A DNA stretch of 64,000 nt from an uncultured Algibacter sp. (GCF_947487605.1 NZ_CANKXK010000010.1:1-64000); one strand, 5' to 3'. Counted from the first letter of the stretch, positions 54,880 to 64,000 are shown. Notes: a model not told the origin generated them from the letters alone. Translations and numbers: made by a program.

Positions 54880-55617
54880 GTGAAAATAGATTATGCCTTG
54901 CCTAATGGAGTTATTTCGATTAATTTTATTCAAAAGTTATTCGAAAAAACTAATTTGGGGTTTTTTGCTAAAAACACCAAAGGAGAGATTTTGAGCATAA
55001 ATACTTTTATGCTTTCTATTTATGGAGTTGACACACAAAAAGAGGTTTTAGGCAAAACTGATTTTGATTTTTTTCCACAGCACATAGCAACGTCTATCGT
55101 TTGTGATGATAGTTTGATTTTGAGGGAAGGAAAAACGATTATTGATAAAATTGAAATGGTGCCATTTGCAGATTTTAAAACACATTGGCTTAAAACATCG
55201 AAGTACCCTATATACGATATAAATAAAAATGTTGTAGCCATTCTTGGTATTACATCAAAATTAAGAGAATCTAATGAATATTCTTTTAAAAACGATAAGT
55301 TAATTGAGGTATTAAATTATATGGAAACCCATATTGATCAAAAAATATCATTGGATGAACTTTGTAAAATAGCCTTAATGTCTAAAACCTCTTTGCTAAG
55401 ACATTTTAAAGAAACTTTTCAAACCTCTCCCTTAGCATACTTAAAAAAAGTACGGATTCATTTGGCTTGTAAAATGCTTAGAAGTACAGATAAGAGTTTA
55501 AAGTCTGTAGCTTTGGCCTGTGGTTATTATGACCAGAGTCACTTTAATAAAGATTTCAAATTATTTTTAAATACGACACCAAAAAAATATAAAAGCGAAT
55601 TTGGGAGGTTTAGGTAA
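54880..55617 (+). CDS. AraC-family transcriptional regulator with N-terminal PAS domain
   Basis: The protein has 245 residues and starts with GTG. The first 130 residues form a PAS domain (FFAKNTKGEILSINTFMLSIYG; KTDFDFFPQHIATSI; VVAILGITSKLRE). The C-terminal 100 residues are an AraC helix-turn-helix pair (ISLDELCKIALMSKTSLLRHFKETF; SLKSVALACGYYDQSHFNKDFK). There is no TM segment, so it is cytosolic and would sense a small ligand or cofactor. It diverges from apbE with 151 bp between, and the GH27 operon lies on the other side. It may control either or both. Confidence 0.88.
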   Translation: MKIDYALPNGVISINFIQKLFEKTNLGFFAKNTKGEILSINTFMLSIYGVDTQKEVLGKTDFDFFPQHIATSIVCDDSLILREGKTIIDKIEMVPFADFKTHWLKTSKYPIYDINKNVVAILGITSKLRESNEYSFKNDKLIEVLNYMETHIDQKISLDELCKIALMSKTSLLRHFKETFQTSPLAYLKKVRIHLACKMLRSTDKSLKSVALACGYYDQSHFNKDFKLFLNTTPKKYKSEFGRFR

Positions 55618-55756
55618 GTTTAGCTATTTTTTATATAGAAATCATCTTGACTTTTTAAGTTTATATTTTTTTAGCCATAAACGTACCAACTTGATTTCGT
55701 TTAATAATATTTCATATAATGAATTGATTTTAAGCAATAAAATCCAACTCTGATAT

Positions 55757-55836
55757 CCTGCAAGGTCTTTTTTTTGACCTTGTAGGTATGATCACATCAA
55801 TTAGAAATACCTACAAGGTGTTCAAAACCTCGCAGG
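55757..55836. repeat. Compound dispersed hairpin repeat (CCTGCAAGGT type)
   Basis: Two hairpins stand side by side: CCTGCAAGGTC / GACCTTGTAGG (55757-55786) and CCTACAAGGT / ACCTCGCAGG (about 55810-55836). CCTGCAAGGT/ACCTTGCAGG palindromes are common dispersed intergenic repeats in flavobacteria. Confidence 0.65.
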
Positions 55837-55887
55837 AAAACTATAATATTCAGATTATCAGTATTTTAATAATAGAACTTAGGTTGC

Positions 55888-55935
55888 CAGTAAAATAAAA
55901 AGAGACTAGGAAAATCCTAATCTCTTATTTTACTG
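55888..55935. terminator. Bidirectional hairpin terminator
   Basis: The sequence CAGTAAAATA...AGAGACTAGGA pairs with TCCTAATCTCT...TATTTTACTG around an AAA loop, a stem of over 20 bp with few mismatches. It lies between the convergent PAS-AraC gene and the GH27 operon. Confidence 0.7.
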
Positions 55936-56125
55936 TATAAGGTTAATTCTATCGCTAATAAGTTGCTCCTCAGCAGAGCTTATATCTTGTTCAAATTAAC
56001 TTGGGTAATATAATGTATATCTTATAAAAAAAACACCAACCATTTTTGGCAGCATTACCAAAAATTAAAGGGTTATTAATATATAGATGTTTAAATATGG
56101 GCATGTATTAAAACATTCATAAGAT

Positions 56126-57736
56126 TTATTTCACTCTAAGTAAAACGGTACCATGAGGTCTAACACTTGCAGAAAAACTGTTTTCAAATGTACCAATGTC
56201 TTTGTGTCTCCACACATCACGGAATTTTTTTGGGCCTTCAGAAAGTCCTACTGTTTTCCAGTCCATTTTAACAACTTGTTCCGTTTCATTTTTATTAAAT
56301 AAACCAATAGCTTTTGAGCCATCAGATAAATCTCTAACAACCACTTCCAATCCATCTTTATCATAAACTGTAATACCAGGAATCGCTTTTGAATCTTGAT
56401 GGATATCGATTAGTTCGTAATTCTTAAATAAATTTAAAGTAAAAGAATTCATGTAGTCAATAGGGCAACCAATTAACATAGGAGCTGCCCAAAGTGTCCA
56501 AAGTGAGATATGCGTATATTGCTCATCAGGAGTTAGTAATGTAGGCTCTAATCTAGGCCCTATACTACTAGAGTTTACATCTCCTACAATTAACATGTCA
56601 GGATCTGGAAAATGTCCAGGAGCTCCTCTAAATCCTTTTTCTTGCCATTCTCTTTGGTTTATCCAAGCAGCCAATAGACTACCTCCTCTTTTTCTAGTAG
56701 GGTGAATCCAATGGTCTTTAATATCACCACCACTACGCCATACGTTTAATCTTGTTTTAGCTAGTTCTGCATGAGATAGCTCTAAGGTGTTAGAAATAGA
56801 ATAAATAACATCTCTTTCACTGTTTTCTAACAGATCAGCCATTTCTAGTAGACTTTTTTCGTCATGAGGAGTCCAATCGTATTTTAAATAATCAATACCC
56901 CATTCCATCCATTGTTTAACATCTTGTGCTGCATACGAATATTTACCAACACGTCTCCAAACACTGTTTGCCATTTTAGTGCCTTTAGGGTCTACCATAG
57001 AATTGTTCCATACTTGATCTTTATCATTAGTACTACCACCAATTCCGCCTGCAAAAGAGGTAACCCAAGGTGTAGCATAGATCCCGCATTTTAAACCTAA
57101 AGCATGAATTTCATCAAACATAGCTTGCATATCTGTAAACCTTTTTGGGTCTGCTTCTAAAGAATTGTATTTACCACCTCTGGTGTTTCCTTGCCAGTTT
57201 CCGTCTAAGTTTACATAAGAAAACCCGTAGTTTGCTAAACCTTTGGAAATCATAGCTCTCGCAGAGTTTAGCATTCTTTCTTGTGAATTTCTTCTTGCCC
57301 ATGAGTTCCAGCTGTTCCATCCCAAAGGAGGTGTTAAGCAAATTTCTTTACCTACTTTGATGACGAATTTTTTGGAAGCGTTTCCTTTATGATTCTTGGC
57401 TTTAAAAGTAACTTTATAGTCTTTGTGAGCCATGTTTTCAATTTTACCAGAAATGATTCCTGTTTTACTGTCTAAAGTAAGTCCTTTAGGCAATCCTAAT
57501 GCAGAAAAAGTCATAGGTCTTTCTCCTGTTGCAGGAATGGTGTATAAAAATACTTTACCTGGGCGAACTCCAAAGACACTAGCTCCATTAATTCTAGGTC
57601 TAGGACTTTCTTCTGGACTTAGCATATAAAATCCGTTACCAGATTTAGGATATTTAGGGATGTAATCTGCTTTTTGAGCATGTATAAATACTACAGAACT
57701 TAAAACTAATAGCCCAGTTATCATTATTTTTTTCAT
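56126..57736 (-). CDS. GH27 family hydrolase (paralogue 1), putative-Ig N-terminal modules
   Basis: The protein has 536 residues. A signal peptide is followed by a He_PIG-associated segment (INGASVFGVRPGKVFLYTIPA) and a He_PIG Ig module (LPKGLTLDSKTGIISGKI). The GH27 melibiase barrel starts at TPPLGWNSWNSWARR (about residue 136). The expected nucleophile is in IDYLKYDWTP (about D287) and the acid/base in NVWRSGGDIKDHW (about D338). GHFPDPDMLIVGD follows, then a C-terminal beta domain ending RPHGTVLLRVK. GH27 enzymes remove alpha-galactose, alpha-GalNAc or beta-L-arabinopyranose. It is the last gene of the operon. Confidence 0.92.
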   Translation of the reverse strand: MKKIMITGLLVLSSVVFIHAQKADYIPKYPKSGNGFYMLSPEESPRPRINGASVFGVRPGKVFLYTIPATGERPMTFSALGLPKGLTLDSKTGIISGKIENMAHKDYKVTFKAKNHKGNASKKFVIKVGKEICLTPPLGWNSWNSWARRNSQERMLNSARAMISKGLANYGFSYVNLDGNWQGNTRGGKYNSLEADPKRFTDMQAMFDEIHALGLKCGIYATPWVTSFAGGIGGSTNDKDQVWNNSMVDPKGTKMANSVWRRVGKYSYAAQDVKQWMEWGIDYLKYDWTPHDEKSLLEMADLLENSERDVIYSISNTLELSHAELAKTRLNVWRSGGDIKDHWIHPTRKRGGSLLAAWINQREWQEKGFRGAPGHFPDPDMLIVGDVNSSSIGPRLEPTLLTPDEQYTHISLWTLWAAPMLIGCPIDYMNSFTLNLFKNYELIDIHQDSKAIPGITVYDKDGLEVVVRDLSDGSKAIGLFNKNETEQVVKMDWKTVGLSEGPKKFRDVWRHKDIGTFENSFSASVRPHGTVLLRVK

Positions 57737-57799
57737 TGTGATGTTTGTTTAATTTTAAATTCTAAACTTCCGTACAACAGATTCTAATTCGAATTAAGA

Positions 57800-59311
57800 T
57801 TATTCTATACCCAAATATTTTTTTATTGTTTCGGTATCTGGACTGTATTTTTCTTTTATTTGTTTTTTTGGACTACGTGCTATAGGTAATTTGTGGAACT
57901 CATTCTTTAAATAAGAAACCAATTTAGCATGTAATTCTTCTGCTAGTTTAGGTTTTTTCTGGATGATATTTGCTTGTTCCGCAATATCCTTGTTGATATT
58001 GTATAATTCAGACGGACTGCCATCAAAAAATAAAATATATTTATACCCTTCTTTTGACAATACAGCAGCAGAACTACGACCTCCCCATTTGTGTCTGCTT
58101 GATGGGAAATACCAAAAGAAATCTCTTTTTTCAACCGTCTTGTTTTTCTTTAATAAAGGCATTAAAGAAATACCATCTATAGACGCTGTTGTTGGTGCAT
58201 TTGCTCCAATAGCATCTAATATGGTAGGCATTACATCCATAATTACGATGGGTTGTTCAGACACTTTGTTTGCTTGTGTGTTTCCTGGCCAAGTAATAAA
58301 AGCAGGCACTCTAACTCCAGCTTCGTAAGTTGTATTTTTACCTCCCATTAAAGGAACACAAGGAACTTTGTCTGTTAGAGGGCCGTTGTCTGAATAGAAT
58401 ACAAAAATTGTGTTTTCATATTCTCCTTCGTTCTTTAAGTGATCGACCACTTTACCTACAGATTCATCAACACTTTGAATCATTCCTGCATACACAGCAT
58501 ATGATTCTGAAGTGACTAATTTTGTACCAACTGCATGTGCTTCAAGAGCGCTTTCTTTTTGAATACCTAAACTGTCAATTTTATTTTGATACTTTATTCT
58601 TAATTCCTCTTTAGATTCATGTATAGTGTGTACTGCATAGTGCCAAAAGTTTAAGAAAAAGGGCTTTGATTTATCTCTATTTTCTAGAAGCTTGATAGAT
58701 TCATCAGTCAATCTATCTGCTAAATATTCTCCTTCTTTACCTCCTTCGTACAAACCAGGTACAGCATTACGGTAGTTGAATTGTTTTTTGCCATTTTCAT
58801 CAATAGTAACTCCATAAGGCCAAAAGTGATGCCCTGGGCCATAAGAAGAATAGCCTCCTATATTTACATCAAATCCCATTTGTTCTGGAAAAGTTTTTGT
58901 TCTTTCTTTTCCCATATGCCATTTTCCTACATGCCAAGTTGCATAGCCTTGGTCTTTTAAATGATGAGACAATAGCTTTGTTTTATTAGGAATGTAATGT
59001 GCTGCACTCCACATACCTAGTTTGATATTATGAATACCTGATAAAATAGCGGCACGTGCAGGAGCACAAACAGGAGCAGAGGTATAGGCATTTGTAAATT
59101 TAGTACCGTCTGCACATAGTTTATCTATGTTAGGAGTTTCATAGACTTTTGCTCCAAAACTACCCAGATCTTTCCATCCCATGTCGTCTATAAGAAATAG
59201 AACAACGTTAGGTTTTTTAATTTGAGAAAAAACACTAAATGAAATACAAAAGAGTATTAAATTTAGTGTTTTTCTAAAACTTTGTATCGTTGTATGCACG
59301 TATTTATTCAA
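57800..59311 (-). CDS. S1-family sulfatase (arylsulfatase A-like)
   Basis: The protein has 503 residues from a TTG start that overlaps the stop of the upstream GH27 gene by 8 bp, which suggests translational coupling. The leader ends FSVFSQ. Motifs are VVLFLIDDMGWKDLGSFG, SAPVCAPARAAILSG with the formylglycine Cys (about C82) and Arg in C-x-P-A-R form, YATWHVGKWHMG, FLNFWHYAVHTI and FVFYSDNGPLTD. It is placed between GH27 genes, which suggests that the alpha-linked sugar they release is sulfated or is next to a sulfated residue. Maturation needs an FGE or anSME not seen here. Confidence 0.92.
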   Translation of the reverse strand: MNKYVHTTIQSFRKTLNLILFCISFSVFSQIKKPNVVLFLIDDMGWKDLGSFGAKVYETPNIDKLCADGTKFTNAYTSAPVCAPARAAILSGIHNIKLGMWSAAHYIPNKTKLLSHHLKDQGYATWHVGKWHMGKERTKTFPEQMGFDVNIGGYSSYGPGHHFWPYGVTIDENGKKQFNYRNAVPGLYEGGKEGEYLADRLTDESIKLLENRDKSKPFFLNFWHYAVHTIHESKEELRIKYQNKIDSLGIQKESALEAHAVGTKLVTSESYAVYAGMIQSVDESVGKVVDHLKNEGEYENTIFVFYSDNGPLTDKVPCVPLMGGKNTTYEAGVRVPAFITWPGNTQANKVSEQPIVIMDVMPTILDAIGANAPTTASIDGISLMPLLKKNKTVEKRDFFWYFPSSRHKWGGRSSAAVLSKEGYKYILFFDGSPSELYNINKDIAEQANIIQKKPKLAEELHAKLVSYLKNEFHKLPIARSPKKQIKEKYSPDTETIKKYLGIE

Positions 59312-60899
59312 TTTTTATGAAAACAACACCATGAGGACGAACTTTTGCAGAGAAAGTATCTTTAAAAGTTCCAATATCTTTATTTCTCCATACATCTCGT
59401 ATTTTTTTATCTCCAGAGATACCAGCAGCTTTAAAGTTTAATGTTACAACTTCTTCAGAATCGTTTTTATTAAATAAACCAACAGCTTTTTTGCCATTCT
59501 CCAAATCTTTTACAATAATTTCAATTCCATTTTCATTAAGAATAGTTTTACCAGGTATGGCAACAGCATCTTGGTGAACATCAATAACTTCAGAGTTTTT
59601 AAATAAACCTAGAGTAAACATATCCATGTATTCTATAGGACATCCAATTAACATAGGAGAAGCCCATAAAGTCCAAAGTGTAATATGTGTATATTGCTCA
59701 TCTGGAGTTAAATTAGAAGGACGTAATAAAACGTTAGAGTCCGTTGAACTTAAATCTCCTACAACTAACATATCTGGATCTGGAAAATGACCAGGGCCAC
59801 CTCTGTATCCTTCATCTAACCATTTACGTTGTTTATCCCATTCTTGTAATAAGTTCCATGCTTTACCATCTGTGTTCCAACGATCTTTTAAATCTACTCC
59901 ACTACGCCAACATTGTACACGAGTTTTACAAAGTTCAATAATATCAAAATGTGCATTATTAGAAAGCGATAATACAATATCTCTTCCAGAAGCATCTAGA
60001 GCGTCTGCCATTCTAACAATACTTTCAGCATCGTTAGGTTGCCAGTCATATTTTAAGTAATCTACACCCCATTCTACCCATTGTTTTACATCAATAGCAT
60101 CAAATTTATACTTTCCAATTCTTCTGTATGCAGAATTTTTAAGTTTAGTTCCTTTAGGGTCAATCATAGATTTATCCCATTTACCATCTTTATTGTCGCT
60201 ACTGCCACCTACACCAGCACCGTAAGTAGTAATCCATGGAGATGAGTAAATTCCTCCTTTTAATCCTAATGCATGAATTTCATCATACATAGCTTTGATG
60301 TCTGGAAATTTTTCGTTGGGTTGAATAGCATTGTATTCTCCACCTCTTTTTCCTTGCCAACCTACATCTATGTTTATATAAGAGAAACCGAAGTCGTTCA
60401 ATCCTTTATCAACCATAGCTCTAGCAGATTTTAAAACTCTTTCTTGAGTAACATTTCTACGTGCCCAACTGTTAAAACTATTCCAACCTAAAGGAGGTGT
60501 TAAACAAATTGTGTTTCCTACTTTAATTGTAAACTCTTTACTATCTTTTCCTTTGGCGTTTTTAGCTTTAAGTACAATTTTGTAGTCCTTAATGTCTTTA
60601 TTTTCAATAGTTCCAGAAATAATACCTGTTTTAGAATCTAAAGAAAGTCCTTTTGGTAAAGGAGACGTAGAAAAAGTCATTGGTTTATCTCCGGATGCAG
60701 GGATTGTGTATAAAAATTTAGATCCAGGACGTACCCCAAATACATTTGCTCCATTTATTTTTGGAGATGGTTTTATTTTAGGACTTAATATATAAAAGCC
60801 ATTGCGAGCTTCTGGATATTTAGGTGCGTAATCTACTTCTTGAGCTTGTACAAGGTGACACAGTACAAATAGGAGATTAAATAGAATTGTTTTTTTCAT
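59304..60899 (-). CDS. GH27 family hydrolase (paralogue 2)
   Basis: The protein has 531 residues with the same order of domains as its neighbours: signal peptide ending LVQAQ, INGANVFGVRPGSKFLYTIPA, LPKGLSLDSKTGIISGTI, TPPLGWNSFNSWARRNVTQE, the nucleophile in VDYLKYDWQP, the acid/base in CWRSGVDLKDRW, GHFPDPDMLVVGD, and a C-terminal RPHGVVFIKIE. The acid/base segment reads SGVDLK where paralogue 1 has SGGDIK. It is cotranscribed with the downstream sulfatase through an 8-bp overlap. Confidence 0.92.
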   Translation of the reverse strand: MKKTILFNLLFVLCHLVQAQEVDYAPKYPEARNGFYILSPKIKPSPKINGANVFGVRPGSKFLYTIPASGDKPMTFSTSPLPKGLSLDSKTGIISGTIENKDIKDYKIVLKAKNAKGKDSKEFTIKVGNTICLTPPLGWNSFNSWARRNVTQERVLKSARAMVDKGLNDFGFSYINIDVGWQGKRGGEYNAIQPNEKFPDIKAMYDEIHALGLKGGIYSSPWITTYGAGVGGSSDNKDGKWDKSMIDPKGTKLKNSAYRRIGKYKFDAIDVKQWVEWGVDYLKYDWQPNDAESIVRMADALDASGRDIVLSLSNNAHFDIIELCKTRVQCWRSGVDLKDRWNTDGKAWNLLQEWDKQRKWLDEGYRGGPGHFPDPDMLVVGDLSSTDSNVLLRPSNLTPDEQYTHITLWTLWASPMLIGCPIEYMDMFTLGLFKNSEVIDVHQDAVAIPGKTILNENGIEIIVKDLENGKKAVGLFNKNDSEEVVTLNFKAAGISGDKKIRDVWRNKDIGTFKDTFSAKVRPHGVVFIKIE

Positions 60900-60957
60900 T
60901 TTTAAATTAGTTGTTTTTAATTAATATATTATAAGGTGTTAAATTTAATTGTCTGAT

Positions 60958-62547
60958 TTATTCAATTTTTAATAAAATAACTCCGTGAGGACGTACGTTT
61001 GCAGAAAAGCTGTTTTCAAATTCCCCGATGTCTTTATTTCTCCAAACGTCACGTATGTTTTTCTTCCCACTAAGCCCTGCTGTTTCCCAATCTAATGTTA
61101 CAACTTGCTCTGTTTCGTTTTTATTGAATAGACCAATAGCTTTATCTCCATTTTCAAGATCTTTTACCACAATCTCAATACCATTCTTTTGATATACTGG
61201 AATACCTCCCACAGCGGTTGCATCCTGATGAATATCTAATACTTCGGCATTGGTAAATAAATTTAGTGTAAAGTCATCCATCTGATCTACAGGGCATCCC
61301 ATCAACATTGGTGAAGCCCAAAGTGTCCATAGTGATATGTGAGTATATTGCTCATCGGCAGTTAATCGTGATGGCACAAGCTCTTTACTTTGCATCATTT
61401 GTTTTCCTACAACCAACATATCAGGGTCGGTAAAGTGACCAGGCTCTCCTCTATACACTTCCAACCATTTATTTTGCATGTCCCACGCTCGTAGCATATT
61501 CCAACCTTTTCCATCGGTATCCCATCTGTCTTTTAAGTCACCACCAGTACGAAAACAATTTACACGAGTTTTAACAAGATTTGCCATGTTAAATTTTGTA
61601 TTGTTTGAGATGGAGTAAACAATGTCTCTTCCACAAGATTCTAACTCATCTGCCATAAGAACTAAACTGATAGAATCGATGGGAGCCCAGTCGTATTTAA
61701 GATAATCCACTCCCCAATCTACCCACTGTTTTACGTCGTTGGAATGAAATTTATATTTTCCAATACGTCTCCATTGCGTATTTTTCAATTTGGTAAATCT
61801 TGGGTCTTTCATTGATTTCTCCCAATAACCATCTTTATTATCACTACTACCACCAGTACCATTACCGTATGTAGTAATCCATGGTGAAGAATAAATACCT
61901 CCTTTTAAACCTAAAGCATGAATTTCATCAAACATCGCTTTTATATCAGGGAACTTTTCGTTTGGTTGTATTGCATTAAATTTACCACCTCGATTTTTTG
62001 GCCAACCCACATCAATATTCACATAAGAAAATCCATAGTTGATTAAGCCTTTGTCAACCATTGCTCGTGCTGATTCTAGAACTCTTTCCTGTGTAACATC
62101 ACGACGTGCCCAACAGTTAAAACTATTCCAGCCCAAAGGAGGAGTTAAACAAATAGTTTGCCCTACTTTAATGGTAAAATTTTTGGTATCGGATCCTTTT
62201 TTGTTCTTAGCCTTAAAAGTTACTTCGTAATTTTTTTCTTCTGTGTTTATAATTTTCCCAGTAATAATACCTGTTTTACAATCAAGTTTAAGACCTTTGG
62301 GTAAACCTTTAGCAGAAAATTTCATTGGTCTATCTCCTGATGCTGGAATGGTATATAAGAAAACTTTATTTGGTCGTACTCCAAAAACGCTAGCTCCGTT
62401 TATATTTGGTTTTGGACTTTCTGTTGGGCTTAATATATAAAGACCATCATCTGATTTTGGATATTCTGGGTTGTAATCTACTTTTTGCGCATGAACAACT
62501 AAAATGTTACATAGCAACAATAGTTTAATGTAAAAAACATTCTTCAT
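60958..62547 (-). CDS. GH27 family hydrolase (paralogue 3)
   Basis: The protein has 529 residues with the same architecture. Differences from paralogue 2 include GWNSFNCWARRD, a third Cys in the Ig module (LKLDCKTGIITGKI), the acid/base segment CFRTGGDLKDRW and the PDM region GHFTDPDMLVVGKQMMQS. The nucleophile is in VDYLKYDWAP. It lies 59 bp upstream of paralogue 2 and 11 bp after paralogue 4. The spread of substitutions at the same loops suggests the copies may prefer different linkages or substitution patterns. Confidence 0.92.
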   Translation of the reverse strand: MKNVFYIKLLLLCNILVVHAQKVDYNPEYPKSDDGLYILSPTESPKPNINGASVFGVRPNKVFLYTIPASGDRPMKFSAKGLPKGLKLDCKTGIITGKIINTEEKNYEVTFKAKNKKGSDTKNFTIKVGQTICLTPPLGWNSFNCWARRDVTQERVLESARAMVDKGLINYGFSYVNIDVGWPKNRGGKFNAIQPNEKFPDIKAMFDEIHALGLKGGIYSSPWITTYGNGTGGSSDNKDGYWEKSMKDPRFTKLKNTQWRRIGKYKFHSNDVKQWVDWGVDYLKYDWAPIDSISLVLMADELESCGRDIVYSISNNTKFNMANLVKTRVNCFRTGGDLKDRWDTDGKGWNMLRAWDMQNKWLEVYRGEPGHFTDPDMLVVGKQMMQSKELVPSRLTADEQYTHISLWTLWASPMLMGCPVDQMDDFTLNLFTNAEVLDIHQDATAVGGIPVYQKNGIEIVVKDLENGDKAIGLFNKNETEQVVTLDWETAGLSGKKNIRDVWRNKDIGEFENSFSANVRPHGVILLKIE

Positions 62548-62557
62548 AATTATAAAA

Positions 62558-64000
62558 TTATTTAATAGTGATTAAAACAGTTCCATGAGGGCGAACAGAA
62601 GTAGAAAAACTGTTTTCAAATTTTCCGATGTCTTGATTTCTCCATACATCTCTTACTACTTTGATACCTTCTAAATTGGCCAATGCCCAATCTAGTTTTA
62701 CAACTTGTTCTGTTTCATTTTTATTAAAGAGCCCAATTGCTTTTTCTCCATTATCTAAATCTTTAACTACAATTTCAATACCATCTTTACTGTAAATCGT
62801 TTTTCCAGAAACACATTGTGGGTCTTGATTTATATCTAAGACCTCTGTATTGGTTAAAAGATTTAACGTAAACGCATCCATGTTTTCAATAGAAGAACCA
62901 ATCAACATTGGAGAAGACCATAATGCCCATAAAGAAATATGTGTATATTGTTCATCTGCGGTTAGGAGAGAAGGTTGTATGCTTACACCATCTGTTCCCG
63001 TAGAAACATTTCCAACGACTAACATATCTGGGTCTAAATAACGGCCAACCTTACCGTATGAACCTTGTTCTTGCCATTTTTTTTGTTCGTCCCATACTTT
63101 AGAAAAACTCCATCCTCTTCCTTTACCAATCCAACGGTCTTTTAAATCTCCACCTGTACGCCATACATGTACATATTGTTCACAAACTTTTGCTAAAGAT
63201 ATGGGTGTGGTGTTAGAAATTGAATACACAATATCTCTACTAGAGTCTGCAAGTGCATTTGCCATATTTACAGTACTAAGAGAATCGTTAGGCGCCCAGT
63301 CATATTTTAAATAATCTACACCCCATTCTATCCATTGTTGTACATCTTGTTTTTCAAAACAATATTTACCAACGTGTTTGTACTTAGCAATCTTCACAGG
63401 AGTTCTTTTAGGATCTTGCATCGTGGAGTCCCAATAGCCATCTTCTGTATCACTACCACCTCCAATAAAACCGCCATAAGAAGTCACCCATGGTGAAGAG
63501 TAAATACCTGCTTTTAAGCCTAATTGGTGAATTTCATCATACATCGCTTTTATGTTAGGAAATCTTTGAAGGTTAGGTTGAATTGCCATATTCTCTCCTC
63601 GTTTTCCTTGCCATGCACAATCAACGTTTACATAAGAATAACCGTAATTTATTAATCCTTTGTTAACCATAGCTCTGGCAGATCTTAGAACTTTGTCTTG
63701 ATCTACATAGTTTTCCCAACAGTTCCAACTGTTCCAACCTAAAGGTGGTGTTAAACAAATTTCATCTCCAACTTTTATGGTGAATGTTTTTGAGGCTTCA
63801 CCCTTCTTGTTTTTAGCATTAAAACTTACGATGTATTCTTTTTTTGTTTTATCAAGAATTGTACCTGAAATCATACCTGTTTTGGAATCTACAGAAAGCC
63901 CTTCAGGTAAATTGGTAACAGAAAATTCCATAGGACGATTTCCAGAAGCTGGAATTGTATATAAAAATGGCGACCCAGGTCTAACTCCAAATACAGAAGG
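62558..64000 (-). CDS. GH27 family hydrolase (paralogue 4, N-terminus beyond window)
   Basis: The minus-strand frame is open to the right edge. At the edge it reads SVFGVRPGSPFLYTIPASG, the He_PIG-associated segment, so about 50-60 N-terminal residues, including the signal peptide, are missing. An ATG at 63931 is inside the Ig module and is not the start. The barrel begins at TPPLGWNSWNCWENYVDQDK, the nucleophile is in VDYLKYDWAPND, the acid/base in VWRTGGDLKDRW, and the PDM segment is RYLDPDMLVVGN. The C-terminus is RPHGTVLITIK. The operon continues to the right of the window. Confidence 0.92.
   Translation of the reverse strand, partial: PSVFGVRPGSPFLYTIPASGNRPMEFSVTNLPEGLSVDSKTGMISGTILDKTKKEYIVSFNAKNKKGEASKTFTIKVGDEICLTPPLGWNSWNCWENYVDQDKVLRSARAMVNKGLINYGYSYVNVDCAWQGKRGENMAIQPNLQRFPNIKAMYDEIHQLGLKAGIYSSPWVTSYGGFIGGGSDTEDGYWDSTMQDPKRTPVKIAKYKHVGKYCFEKQDVQQWIEWGVDYLKYDWAPNDSLSTVNMANALADSSRDIVYSISNTTPISLAKVCEQYVHVWRTGGDLKDRWIGKGRGWSFSKVWDEQKKWQEQGSYGKVGRYLDPDMLVVGNVSTGTDGVSIQPSLLTADEQYTHISLWALWSSPMLIGSSIENMDAFTLNLLTNTEVLDINQDPQCVSGKTIYSKDGIEIVVKDLDNGEKAIGLFNKNETEQVVKLDWALANLEGIKVVRDVWRNQDIGKFENSFSTSVRPHGTVLITIK

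Larger units (their letters stand above)
55618..56125. other. Intergenic region with hairpin elements, 508 bp
   Basis: This non-coding stretch between convergent genes contains a 15-bp match to the 43711 palindrome (55642-55656), a compound repeat at 55757-55836 and a long hairpin at 55888-55935. No ORF or RNA gene was recognised. Confidence 0.7.

Noticed and set aside
63931-64000. ATG at 63931 as the true start of the fourth GH27 gene
   Set aside because: The frame continues to the edge with the conserved VFGVRPG segment found in all three complete paralogues.

Overview
The window is AT-rich chromosomal DNA from a marine-type member of the Bacteroidetes, most likely a flavobacterium. The evidence is SusC/SusD proteins, a hybrid two-component regulator, type IX secretion (Por) C-terminal sorting tails, flavobacterial-style TAnnTTTG promoter boxes, few Shine-Dalgarno sites, and short dispersed palindromic repeats of the kind seen in this group. 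No rRNA, tRNA, CRISPR array, transposase or phage gene was seen.

Layout. (1) 1-5456: a large secreted repeat protein cut by the left edge, a small T9SS cargo protein and a secreted beta-helix protein. (2) 5453-18095: housekeeping and envelope genes: FtsE-like ATPase, TPR protein plus outer-membrane barrel, DUF1287 protein, methyltransferase, YkgJ cysteine-cluster protein, serine hydrolase plus NamZ-type muramidase, LolE/FtsX-like permease and a CBS-domain PLP enzyme. (3) 18186-40292: a polysaccharide utilisation locus (PUL): hybrid sensor/regulator, SusC, SusD, surface lipoprotein, GH-A-clan hydrolase, sulfatase, compact GH31, then transketolase, a transaldolase-family enzyme, a ThuA-domain protein with a frameshifted leader, and an unrecognised T9SS-exported protein. 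(4) 40627-54728, all minus strand: two DUF1080 proteins, three Gfo/Idh/MocA oxidoreductases, two xylose-isomerase-like TIM barrels, xylose isomerase, xylulokinase, a SUMF1-fold protein, YceI and ApbE. (5) 54880-64000: a PAS-AraC regulator, then an operon of four GH27 paralogues with a sulfatase, running off the right edge.

How it may work. Sulfatases, GH27, GH31 and GH-A enzymes would trim a sulfated, galactose- and probably xylose-containing glycan bound and imported by SusCD. XylA, XylB, transketolase and the transaldolase-family enzyme would send xylose into the pentose phosphate pathway. A 19-bp palindrome shared by the transketolase promoter region and the unrecognised T9SS protein suggests one regulator controls both. 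The most unusual part is region 4. It joins the parts of the 3-keto-glycoside (oxidation/elimination) route of glycoside cleavage (Gfo/Idh/MocA, DUF1080, TIM-barrel enzymes, ThuA), some carrying Tat leaders, to xylose catabolism and to YceI and ApbE, which are candidate extracytoplasmic redox partners. All functions are inferred from sequence motifs; no database search was possible.
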